Source of the DNA: AC-32 sp963728765
GTDB taxonomy: Bacteria > Actinomycetota > Thermoleophilia > Gaiellales > Gaiellaceae
Length of the DNA stretch: 64,000 nt
Reading direction: 5' to 3'
Assembly (NCBI GenBank): GCA_963728765.1
Contig: CAVSKX010000001.1
Location: 558,001 to 622,000 of the forward strand
Part shown: one piece after another, positions 49,249 through 57,079 of the stretch
Position numbering within the stretch: the stretch's first letter is position 1
How the letters are laid out: each line of letters begins with the position of its first letter
The notes under the pieces: generated by a model
Seen by the model: the letters and a program-made list of their open reading frames with translations, nothing else
What the model was told of the DNA's origin: nothing
Database searches by the model: none
Made by a program: the position numbers and the translations under genes

Positions 49249-49468
49249 CGAGCGCGTCCGCATCGAGCTCGGCTTCGACGGAGGGCAGATCATGGGCGCC
49301 TACGTCGAGGAGAAGACGGCCGACGAGCTGGAGCGGGTCCTCGGGGACGAGCGCAACGGCGCGTTCGCGCTCGAGGCGGAGGACGGCCGCTACACCGTCT
49401 CGCTGCAGCGCGTCGTCTACGTCAAGCGGTTTTCACGCGATGGCCGCGTCGGGTTCACCGGATCCTGA
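49241..49468 (+). CDS. Small hypothetical protein (75 aa)
   Basis: 75 residues from TTG 49241, overlapping the epimerase gene end. The sequence alternates hydrophobic and charged residues: RVRIELGFDGGQIMGAYVEEKTADEL, then RYTVSLQRVVYVKRF. It looks like a compact alpha/beta protein broadly similar to DUF3107-type small proteins of Actinomycetota, but the match is too weak to assert. Its position after mce suggests cotranscription. Confidence 0.6.
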   Translation: MADERVRIELGFDGGQIMGAYVEEKTADELERVLGDERNGAFALEAEDGRYTVSLQRVVYVKRFSRDGRVGFTGS

Positions 49469-49514
49469 TCAATTCCCGCGTTAGACGTCTGAGCGCGCGG
49501 GGCAAGGTCAAGCA

Positions 49515-50081
49515 GTGAGCTCGAGTGCCCCGGCACGGAGCAGCACGGAGGATCTGAAGCGTCTAGTCGAGCTTGCCCAGCAGGGCGATCGCGAGGCGCT
49601 CGAGGCGCTCTACCTGCTCCATTTCGACCGGATCTACAGCTACCTGCACATGAGCGTCGGCAACCGGCACGACGCCGAGGACCTGACGACGCAGACCTTC
49701 CTGAAGATGCTGGAGGCGATCGGTCGCTTCCGCTGGCGGTCGGCGCCCTTCTCGGCCTGGCTCTTCCGGATCGCGCACAACCTCGCGATGGACCACTTCC
49801 GCGCGTCGCGCCGCTGGCAGCCGGAGGAGGAAGTGCCCGAGCCCGAGGGTGCCGAGGAGTCCTCGGCGGAGGACGCCGCGCTGCAGTCGATCGGCCGGCG
49901 CAGCATGCTCGAGCTGATCGAGAACCTCTCGCTCGAGCAGCAGCAGGTGTTGATGCTGAAGTTCCTGTTCAACTTCTCGAACGGCGAGGCCGGGACCGTG
50001 CTCGGGAAGTCGGAGGGCGCCGTCAAGTCACTCCAGCATCGCGCTCTCGCGTCGCTGCAGAAGCAACTCCCGCAAGACTAG
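49515..50081 (+). CDS. ECF-type sigma-70 factor
   Basis: 188 residues from GTG 49515. Region 2 spans LYLLHFDRIYSYLHMSVGNRHDAEDLTTQTFLKMLEAI and WLFRIAHNLAMDHFR; region 4 spans LELIENLSLEQQQVLMLKFLFNFSNGEAGTVLGKSEGAVKSL. An acidic linker separates them. No anti-sigma gene follows (the next gene is YchF-like), which is unusual for an ECF factor. A near-palindrome around AGACGTCT lies about 30 bases upstream of the start. Confidence 0.9.
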   Translation: MSSSAPARSSTEDLKRLVELAQQGDREALEALYLLHFDRIYSYLHMSVGNRHDAEDLTTQTFLKMLEAIGRFRWRSAPFSAWLFRIAHNLAMDHFRASRRWQPEEEVPEPEGAEESSAEDAALQSIGRRSMLELIENLSLEQQQVLMLKFLFNFSNGEAGTVLGKSEGAVKSLQHRALASLQKQLPQD

Positions 50082-50151
50082 TCCTCCCACCGGCAATGGA
50101 AGCCCGTCTCTCGCCCGCTATCACGCTGCGCCAGAGCTCACCCTCGTCCTT

Positions 50152-50172
50152 GCCCAGGCGTCCAGCCTGGGC
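50152..50172. other. 8-bp hairpin in the gap before the YchF-like gene
   Basis: GCCCAGGC (50152-50159) and GCCTGGGC (50165-50172) form a perfect 8-bp stem with a 5-base loop. No T-run follows. Located between the sigma factor and YchF-like genes. Confidence 0.45.
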
Positions 50173-50220
50173 TGCGAACGAGTGCGAACTCTGGCTTGGT
50201 GCTAGCGACCGAGAGCCAGA

Positions 50221-50239
50221 CTCCCATCACCGATGGGAG
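50221..50239 (+). promoter_or_regulatory. Hairpin that covers the YchF-like gene's ribosome-binding site
   Basis: CTCCCATC (50221-50228) pairs perfectly with GATGGGAG (50232-50239) across a 3-base loop. The Shine-Dalgarno GGGAGG (50235-50240) before GTG 50248 is therefore held in the right arm. It may lower translation or respond to conditions; no ligand-binding domain is visible. Confidence 0.45.
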
Positions 50240-50247
50240 GACCGGCA

Positions 50248-51168
50248 GTGCTAGAAGCGGGAATCGTGGGCCTGCCGGCCGCGGGCAAGACGACGCTGTT
50301 CAACGTCCTGACGCGGGCGGGTGTCGGGCCGGACTTCGGCAAGGAGCACGTCGGCATGGCGCCGATCGCGGACGAGCGGCTGGGGCAGGTCGCGGAGGTC
50401 GTGTCGTCGGCGAAGGTGACCCCCGCGGCGGCGCGCGTCGTCGACGTGCCGGGAACCGGGCCGCAGCTGCTCGGGAACCTGCGGCGGGTCGACGCGCTGG
50501 TCGCCGTACTGGACGGGTTCTCGGCCGGCGCGAATCCGGAGGACGACCTCGAACGGCTGGAGCTCGAGCTGCTCGTGGCCGACCGCGACCACGTCGAGCG
50601 GCGCCTCGAGCGGGTGGCGAAGCAGGCGAAGTCCGGAGACCAGAAGCTGCGGGCCGAGGTCGCGCGGCTCGAGCAGGTGCTCGCGCACCTGGAGGCGGGG
50701 CAGTCGCTGCGCGCGTGGGAGGGCGAGCTGCCGCCCGAGCTCGAGCCGCTGACGACGAAGCCGGTCGTGCCGGTCGTGAACGGGCCGGAGGGCATCGACC
50801 TGAAGCTCGAGGCGGAGTTGGGGGACCTGTCCGAGGAGGAGGCGGCCGCGTTCCGCGACGGGCCGCCGGCGCTCGACGAGGTCGTGCGTCGTCTGTTCGA
50901 GGCGCTCGGGCTGATCACGTTCTTCACCGCGGGCGAGAAGGAAGCACGCGGCTGGACACTGCGCGGCGGCCAGACGGCTCTGGAGGCGGCGGGCACGATC
51001 CACACCGACATCGCGCGCGGCTTCATCCGCTGCGAGGTGGTGCCCTGGGACGACCTGGTCGAGAGCGGCGGCTACGCCGAGGCGGCCCGGCGCGGGTTGC
51101 AGCGGCTCGAGGGCAAGACGTACCACGTGCAGGACGGCGACGTTCTGACCGTCCGCTTCAACGTCTAG
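50248..51168 (+). CDS. ychF: YchF-like GTPase/ATPase (short variant)
   Basis: 306 residues from GTG 50248, selected by the GGGAGG Shine-Dalgarno; an in-frame ATG at 50233 lies within it. P-loop GLPAAGKTTLFN (YchF normally NVGKSTLF), switch VVDVPGTGP, a coiled-coil helix insert, and a C-terminal TGS domain with GLITFFTAGEKEARGW and HTDIARGFIRCEVV. YchF proteins bind ribosomes and hydrolyse ATP. The nucleotide-base motif (NxxE) appears as VNGPEG, and the protein is about 50 residues shorter than usual. Confidence 0.85.
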   Translation: MLEAGIVGLPAAGKTTLFNVLTRAGVGPDFGKEHVGMAPIADERLGQVAEVVSSAKVTPAAARVVDVPGTGPQLLGNLRRVDALVAVLDGFSAGANPEDDLERLELELLVADRDHVERRLERVAKQAKSGDQKLRAEVARLEQVLAHLEAGQSLRAWEGELPPELEPLTTKPVVPVVNGPEGIDLKLEAELGDLSEEEAAAFRDGPPALDEVVRRLFEALGLITFFTAGEKEARGWTLRGGQTALEAAGTIHTDIARGFIRCEVVPWDDLVESGGYAEAARRGLQRLEGKTYHVQDGDVLTVRFNV

Positions 51169-51250
51169 CCGAAACTCGACCTTGAGCTAGTAGTAACGTC
51201 CGGTCGGGCGGCCTACCCTCCAGACGATTCTGCGGAAGGGGAGGCAGGTC

Positions 51251-53503
51251 TTGGCGTACCGATTCGGCGTGACGCTTGTAGCGTTCGCCGCCGTGATAGC
51301 GCTCGTCGCGCCGGGCGCGGGAGCACATGATGGCGTGAACACCGCCGCCGGCCACGCAGCCGAGGATGCGGTCACGCTTCTGCCCACGCAGGAGCGGGCG
51401 CTGGACGTCCATACGCGCGCCGTCACGAGAGGCGCCGCAACGAGGGCAGCCGTTGCAGCCGCGGGCGCGCCGCAGGACGTGGGCGAGTGGGGCCCGGTCG
51501 TCAACTGGCCGGTGGTCGGCGTGCACGTCGCGCTGCTGCCGAACGGCAAGGTGCTCGCCTACGACTCGATCGGCGACAACGCGACCGAGACCTACCCCGT
51601 GCAGGACCACTCACGGGCGACGTTGTGGGATCCGGCGACGGGAACGCAGACGCCGGTCAACGTCGACACCGGCTTCAACATCTTCTGCAGCGGCCTTGCG
51701 CATCTCCCCGACGGCCGGATGTTCATGGCCGGCGGGAACCTGGACCAGGCGCTCAACGGGATCGTCCAGACGCACATCTTCGATCCCGTCACGAATCTGT
51801 GGAGCCGCGGCCCGGACATGCTGGGCGGGCGCTGGTATCCAACTGTGACGCCGTTGAGCAACGGCGAGATGCTCATCACCTCGGGCCGCGTGAACACCCC
51901 CGAGGTGCGCACGACCGCAGGCAACCTGCGTGCGCTCACCGGCGCGTCGCTCAGCCTCCCGTTGTACCCGTGGATCGACGTCGCTCCGAACGGCAAGGCG
52001 TTCTACTCCGGCCCCGACCAGACGCTGCGCGCGCTCGACACGAGCGGCACCGGCGCCTGGCAGACGTTTGGTCAGCGCGACTCGATCAACCGCGACTACG
52101 GCGGCCACGCGATCTACGACATCGGGAAGATGCTCGTAGCGGGCGGCGGCGGCTCGACGAAAGACGCGCGGGTCGTCGACTTCAGCGGCGCTACGCCCCA
52201 GATCACGGCCACGGCGCCGATGGCCTTCGGCCGCCGGCAGCACAACCTGACCGTGCTCGCCGACGGCAGCGTCCTCGCAACGGGCGGGAACTCGTCGGGC
52301 GCGAGCCTCGTCGACCTCAACGCGGGCGTCTACGCCGCCGAGCAGTGGAACCCGGCGACGGGCCAGTGGCGGACGCTGGCCGCGGAGCAGGTCACGCGCC
52401 AGTACCACTCGACAGCGCTGCTGCTGCCCGACGGCAGGGTCCTGTCCTCCGGCGGCGGCATCTGCGGGACGTGCGACCAGGTGGGCTACCTCGCCAAGAA
52501 CGCCCAGATCTTCTCGCCGCCCTACCTCTTCCAGGCCGACGGCACGCTTGCGCCGCGACCCTCGATCGACTCCGCACCTGCCGCCACGAGCTACGGCGCC
52601 GCGATGGATATCGCGACGGCGAACCCGGGGTCGATCCAGAACGTCGCTCTCGTGCGGCTGGGCGCGGTCACGCACTCGAACAACATGGAGCAGCGCTACA
52701 TCCCGTTGACCTTCACCACCGGCGCCACGGGCCTCACCGCGACCGCACCCGCGAATGCCAACATCGCGCCGCCGGGCTTCTACATGCTCTTCATCGCCAA
52801 CACGAGCGGTGTGCCCTCGGTTGCCCGCATGGTCACCCTCCAGGGCAACTCCCGGCCGACCGTGACGCTCACCCAGCCGAGCAACGGCGCGACCTTCACG
52901 GCGCCCGCCACCGTCAATCTCGCCGCGACCGCCTCGGACGCCGACGGCACCGTCACCAAGGTCGAGTTCTTCAACGGCCAGACGAAGCTCGGCGAGGACA
53001 CGACCGCCCCGTACACCTACACCTGGAGCGGGGTCGGCGCCGGAAGCTACTCGCTCACCGCCCGCGCCACCGACGACCTCGGCGGCGTCACGGCGAGCCT
53101 GGCATCCGGCATCACGGTCAACAACCCAGCACCTCCGCCGCCCCCGCCACCGCCGCCACCTCCACCGCCCCCGCCCCCGCCACCGCCACCGCCGCCACCT
53201 CCACCGCCGCCGCCCAACACCCCGCCGAGCGTGAGCATCACGTATCCGGTCGACGCCGCGATCTTCACCTGGAAGCCGAGCATCACGATCGCAGCATCGG
53301 CGAGCGATCCCGACGGAACCGTGGCGAAGGTCGAGTTCCGTGACGGAACGACCCTCCTGGGCACGGACACCAGCGCGCCCTACTCCTATACGTGGAAGAA
53401 CGTGCCGCCCGGGACCCATTCCCTGACGGCGCGCGCGACCGACAACGCGGGAGCCGTCACGACCAGCAGCGCCGTCGGCATCGACGTGCTCCGGAAGCGG
53501 TAG
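51251..53503 (+). CDS. Secreted copper-radical oxidase (galactose/glyoxal oxidase family) with two Ig-like domains
   Basis: 750 residues from TTG 51251, with a good Shine-Dalgarno (GGGGAGG). Signal peptide about 1-25. The seven-bladed kelch domain retains all catalytic landmarks of galactose oxidase: Cys146 (FCSGLAHLPDG) and Tyr196 (GGRWYPTVTPL) for the cross-linked radical cofactor, Tyr385-His386 (YHSTALLLPDG) and His475 (VTHSNNMEQRY) as copper ligands. A DUF1929 domain follows, then a Big_9/PKD-like repeat, a run of 28 prolines (53132-53215) and a second Ig-like repeat. It should oxidise primary alcohols or aldehydes outside the cell with production of peroxide. Confidence 0.9.
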   Translation: MAYRFGVTLVAFAAVIALVAPGAGAHDGVNTAAGHAAEDAVTLLPTQERALDVHTRAVTRGAATRAAVAAAGAPQDVGEWGPVVNWPVVGVHVALLPNGKVLAYDSIGDNATETYPVQDHSRATLWDPATGTQTPVNVDTGFNIFCSGLAHLPDGRMFMAGGNLDQALNGIVQTHIFDPVTNLWSRGPDMLGGRWYPTVTPLSNGEMLITSGRVNTPEVRTTAGNLRALTGASLSLPLYPWIDVAPNGKAFYSGPDQTLRALDTSGTGAWQTFGQRDSINRDYGGHAIYDIGKMLVAGGGGSTKDARVVDFSGATPQITATAPMAFGRRQHNLTVLADGSVLATGGNSSGASLVDLNAGVYAAEQWNPATGQWRTLAAEQVTRQYHSTALLLPDGRVLSSGGGICGTCDQVGYLAKNAQIFSPPYLFQADGTLAPRPSIDSAPAATSYGAAMDIATANPGSIQNVALVRLGAVTHSNNMEQRYIPLTFTTGATGLTATAPANANIAPPGFYMLFIANTSGVPSVARMVTLQGNSRPTVTLTQPSNGATFTAPATVNLAATASDADGTVTKVEFFNGQTKLGEDTTAPYTYTWSGVGAGSYSLTARATDDLGGVTASLASGITVNNPAPPPPPPPPPPPPPPPPPPPPPPPPPPPPNTPPSVSITYPVDAAIFTWKPSITIAASASDPDGTVAKVEFRDGTTLLGTDTSAPYSYTWKNVPPGTHSLTARATDNAGAVTTSSAVGIDVLRKR

Positions 53504-54331
53504 CTACTCGACCGGCCGCGTCGCGGCCGCCGCGTCGAGCTGGTTCGCGTGGTACAGCACCGACGCCTCGGCCGTCCGGGCGCCGCGCGCGTCGTGGTGC
53601 ACGGCGATGGCGTGAAGGAGCTCGGCCCGCACCTCCGGCTCGAGCGCGGCCGCGCGCTCTTCCACGAGCCGCAGCCCGAGGTGGACATGGCCGAGCAGCC
53701 GGCCCTCCTCGGTCGGGCGGAAGGTCGGCCCCCGCTCCAGCTCCGCGGTTCGCCCGACGTCGTGCAGGAGCGCGGCGGCGAGCACCAGATCGGCCCGTAG
53801 CCGCGGATGCAGCTGCGCCGCCTCGCGGCAGAGCGTCGCGACCCCGACCGTGTGCTCCAGCAGCCCGCCCGCATACGCGTGGTGCGTCTCCGCAGCCGGC
53901 AGTGAGCGGAGCGCCGTCCGGAGCGTCTCGTCCTCGACGAACCGCCGCACCGCCGCGCGCAGCCCGGGGTGCGCGATCTCCGCCGCGAGGAACTCCAAGA
54001 ACCCGTCCAGCTCCGCCGCGTCCCGCCGGAGCGCCGGGGCCAGCGCCGCGGGATCCGCCCCCGCCGCGGCCTCCAGCGAGCGCACCTCGAGCTGCAGCTT
54101 GTCGCGGTAGCGCTCAACCCGGCCCAGCACCCGGACCGCATCACCCTCGCCGAAGCGCGAGTCGAGCAGCTCGACGTCCGACCACACCCGCGCCTCGATC
54201 CGGCCGCTCGGGTCGACGAGCTCCAGCGCGAGGTACGGAGACCCGGCGCGGGTGCGCCGCCGCTCCTTCTTCGCGACCGCGTACACGCCCTCCACGACCC
54301 GGTCTTCGGCGAGCGACTCGATGGCGTTCAC
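53504..54331 (-). CDS. OB-fold plus HD-domain exoribonuclease-like protein (YhaM family)
   Basis: 275 residues from GTG 54331. N-terminal OB fold (about 10-85, with YLALELVDPSGRIEARVW) and an HD domain: HHAYAGGLLEHTVGV, LLHDVGRTAEL (HD pair) and HAIAVHHDARG. This order is that of YhaM, a 3'-5' exoribonuclease. The stop abuts the stop of the oxidase gene. TAGACT, 6 bases before the GTG on the minus strand, suggests leaderless expression. Confidence 0.85.
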   Translation of the reverse strand: MNAIESLAEDRVVEGVYAVAKKERRRTRAGSPYLALELVDPSGRIEARVWSDVELLDSRFGEGDAVRVLGRVERYRDKLQLEVRSLEAAAGADPAALAPALRRDAAELDGFLEFLAAEIAHPGLRAAVRRFVEDETLRTALRSLPAAETHHAYAGGLLEHTVGVATLCREAAQLHPRLRADLVLAAALLHDVGRTAELERGPTFRPTEEGRLLGHVHLGLRLVEERAAALEPEVRAELLHAIAVHHDARGARTAEASVLYHANQLDAAAATRPVE

Positions 54332-54337
54332 GGAGCG

Positions 54338-54366
54338 AGTCTAGGCTCGAGCACGGCTGGTACGCT
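54338..54366. promoter_or_regulatory. Divergent promoters of the YhaM-like and DUF1015 genes
   Basis: Minus strand TAGACT (54338-54343), 6 bases before GTG 54331. Plus strand TACGCT (54361-54366), 8 bases before GTG 54375. Neither start has a Shine-Dalgarno sequence. Confidence 0.45.
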
Positions 54367-54374
54367 CCCGCCCC

Positions 54375-55454
54375 GTGGCCGAGGTGAAGCCCTTTCGCGC
54401 CGTCCGCTACGGCGAGGGCGCCGGCCCGCTCGAGGCGCTCGTCGCACCGCCTTATGACGTCATCTCGCCGGCCGAACGGGAACAGCTCGCTGCACGCAAC
54501 TCGCACAACGTCGTCCATCTGACGCTGCCCGCCGACGAGGCCGAGGCCGGGCGCACGTGGCGTGCCTGGCGGGAGGACGGCGTGCTGAGCGACGAGGCCG
54601 AGCCGGCGTTCTGGTGGCTCTCGCAGGACTACGTCGGTCCGGACGGAGTCGCGCGCACCCGGGAGGGCCTCGTCGCCGCACTCAAGGCCGAGCCGTACGA
54701 GAGCCGCGTCGTCCTGCCACACGAACGAACGCACCGCGGGCCGAAGGAGGGCCGCCTGCGCCTGCTGCGCGAGGTCCAGGCGCAGCTCGAGCCGCTCTTC
54801 TTCCTCCACGAGGGGGCGCCACCGGCCACGCGTCCGGACCACGGGCCGGACCTCGAGGTCGAGGGCGCGCGCCTGTGGCGCCTGGCGCCCGCGCCCGACG
54901 GCGTCGCCGAGGCCTTCGCCGATCGCCAGCTGCTGATCGCCGACGGCCACCACCGTTACGAGACCGCCCTTGCCTACCACGAGGAGGCCGGAACTCCGGG
55001 GAGCGCCTACGTTCTGGCCGTGCTCGTCAGCCTCGACGACCCGGGCCTGATGATCTTCCCGACCCACCGGCTCTTCGAGCACGAGCCGGCCGAGAAGCTC
55101 CCAGCTGAGCCGCTCGCGGAGCCGAATGCGGCCCACGAGGCGCTCGAGCAGGCCCCGCCGGACCGCGCCGCCGCGGTCGTCTACCGCGGCAGCGGCGCCG
55201 AGCTCGCCGTCGACGGCAACGAGCTCGACGTGCAGCTCGTCGACCGCCTCGGGCACGACGGCATCAGCTACACGCCCGACTGGCAGGAGGCGGTGCGGGC
55301 CGTGGACGAGGGCGAGGCGGCGGTCGCGGTGCTGATGCGGCCGACCCGGATCGAGGACGTCTTCGCGGTCGCCCAGCGCGGCGAGACGATGCCGCAGAAG
55401 AGCACGTACTTCTATCCGAAGCTCGTCAGCGGGCTTCTGTTCCTGCCGCTGTGA
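54375..55454 (+). CDS. DUF1015 family protein
   Basis: 359 residues from GTG 54375. Family signatures: VKPFRAVRY, LVAPPYDVISPAERE, NVVHLTLP, LIADGHHRYETALAY and the C-terminal PQKSTYFYPKLVSGLLFLPL. DUF1015 proteins are widespread and uncharacterised; some annotation links them to SpoOJ/ParA-like nomenclature without evidence. Repeat copy 7 follows the stop. Confidence 0.9.
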   Translation: MAEVKPFRAVRYGEGAGPLEALVAPPYDVISPAEREQLAARNSHNVVHLTLPADEAEAGRTWRAWREDGVLSDEAEPAFWWLSQDYVGPDGVARTREGLVAALKAEPYESRVVLPHERTHRGPKEGRLRLLREVQAQLEPLFFLHEGAPPATRPDHGPDLEVEGARLWRLAPAPDGVAEAFADRQLLIADGHHRYETALAYHEEAGTPGSAYVLAVLVSLDDPGLMIFPTHRLFEHEPAEKLPAEPLAEPNAAHEALEQAPPDRAAAVVYRGSGAELAVDGNELDVQLVDRLGHDGISYTPDWQEAVRAVDEGEAAVAVLMRPTRIEDVFAVAQRGETMPQKSTYFYPKLVSGLLFLPL

Positions 55455-55480
55455 TCATTCCGGCGGTTCGGTCGGTCAGT

Positions 55481-55541
55481 TCAGACGGACGCCCGGGCGG
55501 AGCCCGTGCGTCCTGATGTCGGCGCCGCAAGCGGCGCCTCA
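55481..55541 (-). repeat. Twin-hairpin intergenic repeat, copy 7
   Basis: TCAGAC (55481-55486) is GTCTGA on the minus strand. Hairpin B (55487-55513) has 11 of 12 positions paired; hairpin A (55521-55538) is GGCGCCG-CTTG-CGGCGCC on the minus strand. It fills the gap between the DUF1015 and IMPase genes. Confidence 0.88.
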
Positions 55542-55549
55542 GTGAACCT

Positions 55550-56338
55550 GTGACGGACTGGCTCGCGCTCTGCCGCGAGGCGGTCGCGGACGTGCGCGGC
55601 GTGCTCGAGGAGCTGCCGACGCGCGCGGAGCGGGAGCCCGTCGTCGGCTACGGCGAGGGCGGCGACGAGACGACGGCTGTCGACGCGGCGGCCGAGCAGG
55701 TGATCCTCGCGCGGCTGCAGCAAGTCGAGGGCACCACGATCGTCTCCGAGGAAGTCGGCATCGTCGGCGACGGCGCCACCCGGATCGTGGTCGACCCGAT
55801 CGACGGCTCCCTGAACGCGAAGCGCGGCATCCCGTTCTTCTCCGTCTCGATCGCGGTCGCCGATGGGGACACGATGGACGACGTCGTCTTCGGCTTCGTC
55901 CACGACTTCGGCAGCGGCGAGGAGTGGGTCGCCGAGAAGGGAATGGGAGCGCGGCTGAACGGCGCGGTGCTCGCTCCCCTTCCGCCGAAGGAGAAGATCG
56001 AGATCCTCTCGTTCGAGGCGACGCTGACTTCCAGCGTGGCCGAGAAGGCTCGTGAGATGGTCGGGCTCGCCTACCGCCTGCGCGTGATGGGCTCGCTGGC
56101 CCTGTCGCTCTGCCACCTGGGCGCCGGCCGGGTCGACGCGGTCTGCTCGCTGAAGCCGGCCCGGGCGGTCGACATCGCCGCTGCGCAGCTGCTCGTGCGC
56201 GAGCTCGGCCTGGCGATCGACCTCCCGGAGGCGGCTCCGTTCGGCGCGGCGCCGCTCGACATCGAGGGCCGCTCGCGTGTCGTAGCAGCGGCTACCCCGG
56301 AGGTCTGCAACCGCCTGTTCGCCGCGCTCTCGCGGTGA
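55550..56338 (+). CDS. Inositol monophosphatase/FBPase-family phosphatase
   Basis: 262 residues from GTG 55550. Metal motifs VSEEVG (Glu), VVDPIDGSLNAKRGIPFFSVSIAV (DPIDGS) and a C-terminal RAVDIAAAQLLVRELG. The sequence with SLNAKRGIP resembles archaeal-type dual inositol phosphatase/fructose-bisphosphatase. The start codon lies 12 bases after repeat copy 7. It overlaps the next gene by a GTGA. Confidence 0.87.
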   Translation: MTDWLALCREAVADVRGVLEELPTRAEREPVVGYGEGGDETTAVDAAAEQVILARLQQVEGTTIVSEEVGIVGDGATRIVVDPIDGSLNAKRGIPFFSVSIAVADGDTMDDVVFGFVHDFGSGEEWVAEKGMGARLNGAVLAPLPPKEKIEILSFEATLTSSVAEKAREMVGLAYRLRVMGSLALSLCHLGAGRVDAVCSLKPARAVDIAAAQLLVRELGLAIDLPEAAPFGAAPLDIEGRSRVVAAATPEVCNRLFAALSR

Positions 56339-57066
56339 AGCCGATCCGGATCGGCTGCTCGGGCTGGAACTACAAGCACTGGCGGGACGGCGTCTTCTAC
56401 CCGCCACGCTTGTCGCAACGGCGCTGGCTCGAGTTCTACGCTCGCCACTTCGACACGGTCGAGGTGAACTCGACGTTCTACCGGCTGCCGCGGGAGAGCG
56501 CGGTTGCGAACTGGGTCGACCAGGCGCCGCCAGGCTTCATCTTCACGGTGAAGATGAGCCGCTACGCAACGCACATCAAGCGGCTGCGCGAGCTTCCGCC
56601 GAGCATCGCGCTCTTCTACGATCGCATCCGGCCGCTTGCCGACTCGCCGAAGCTCGGCCCGGTGCTCTGGCAGCTTCCGCCCGGCTTCCGGCGCGACGAC
56701 GAGCGGCTCGCGGAGGCGCTCGAGCAGCTGCCTGCAGGCCGGCACTGCTTCGAGTTCCGCCACGAGACCTGGTTCGCCGAGCCGGTGTACGACCTCCTGC
56801 GCCGGCACGGCATCGCACTCGTGATCGGCGACACGCCGGAGCGGCCGTTCCAGACGCACGAGCTCACGGCCGACTGGACGTTCGTCCGCTTCCATTACGG
56901 GCGCCGCGGGCGTGGCGGCAACTACTCCGAGCGCGAGCTCGAGGACTGGGCGCGCAGGCTCGCTGCTTGGGCCGAAGACCACGAGGTCTTCGCGTATTTC
57001 AACAACGACTGGGACGGCTATGCCGTGCGGAATGGGCTCTGGTTGCGACGACGCTTGGGGGTATAG
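56335..57066 (+). CDS. DUF72 domain protein
   Basis: 243 residues from GTG 56335. Family motifs: IGCSGWNYKHWRDGVFYP, RHFDTVEVNSTFYRLP, FTVKMSRYATHIKRL, LPPGFRRDDERL, EFRHETWF and YFNNDWDGYAVRNGLWL at the end. DUF72 is a TIM-barrel family of unknown activity. Coupled to the IMPase gene. Confidence 0.9.
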   Translation: MKPIRIGCSGWNYKHWRDGVFYPPRLSQRRWLEFYARHFDTVEVNSTFYRLPRESAVANWVDQAPPGFIFTVKMSRYATHIKRLRELPPSIALFYDRIRPLADSPKLGPVLWQLPPGFRRDDERLAEALEQLPAGRHCFEFRHETWFAEPVYDLLRRHGIALVIGDTPERPFQTHELTADWTFVRFHYGRRGRGGNYSERELEDWARRLAAWAEDHEVFAYFNNDWDGYAVRNGLWLRRRLGV

Positions 57067-57079
57067 CTAAGGTCCGGAC

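Noticed and set aside
53132..53215. CCN tract that resembles a short tandem repeat or CRISPR-like region
   Set aside because: It is a coding run of 28 proline codons with mixed third bases inside the oxidase gene; there are no spacers.
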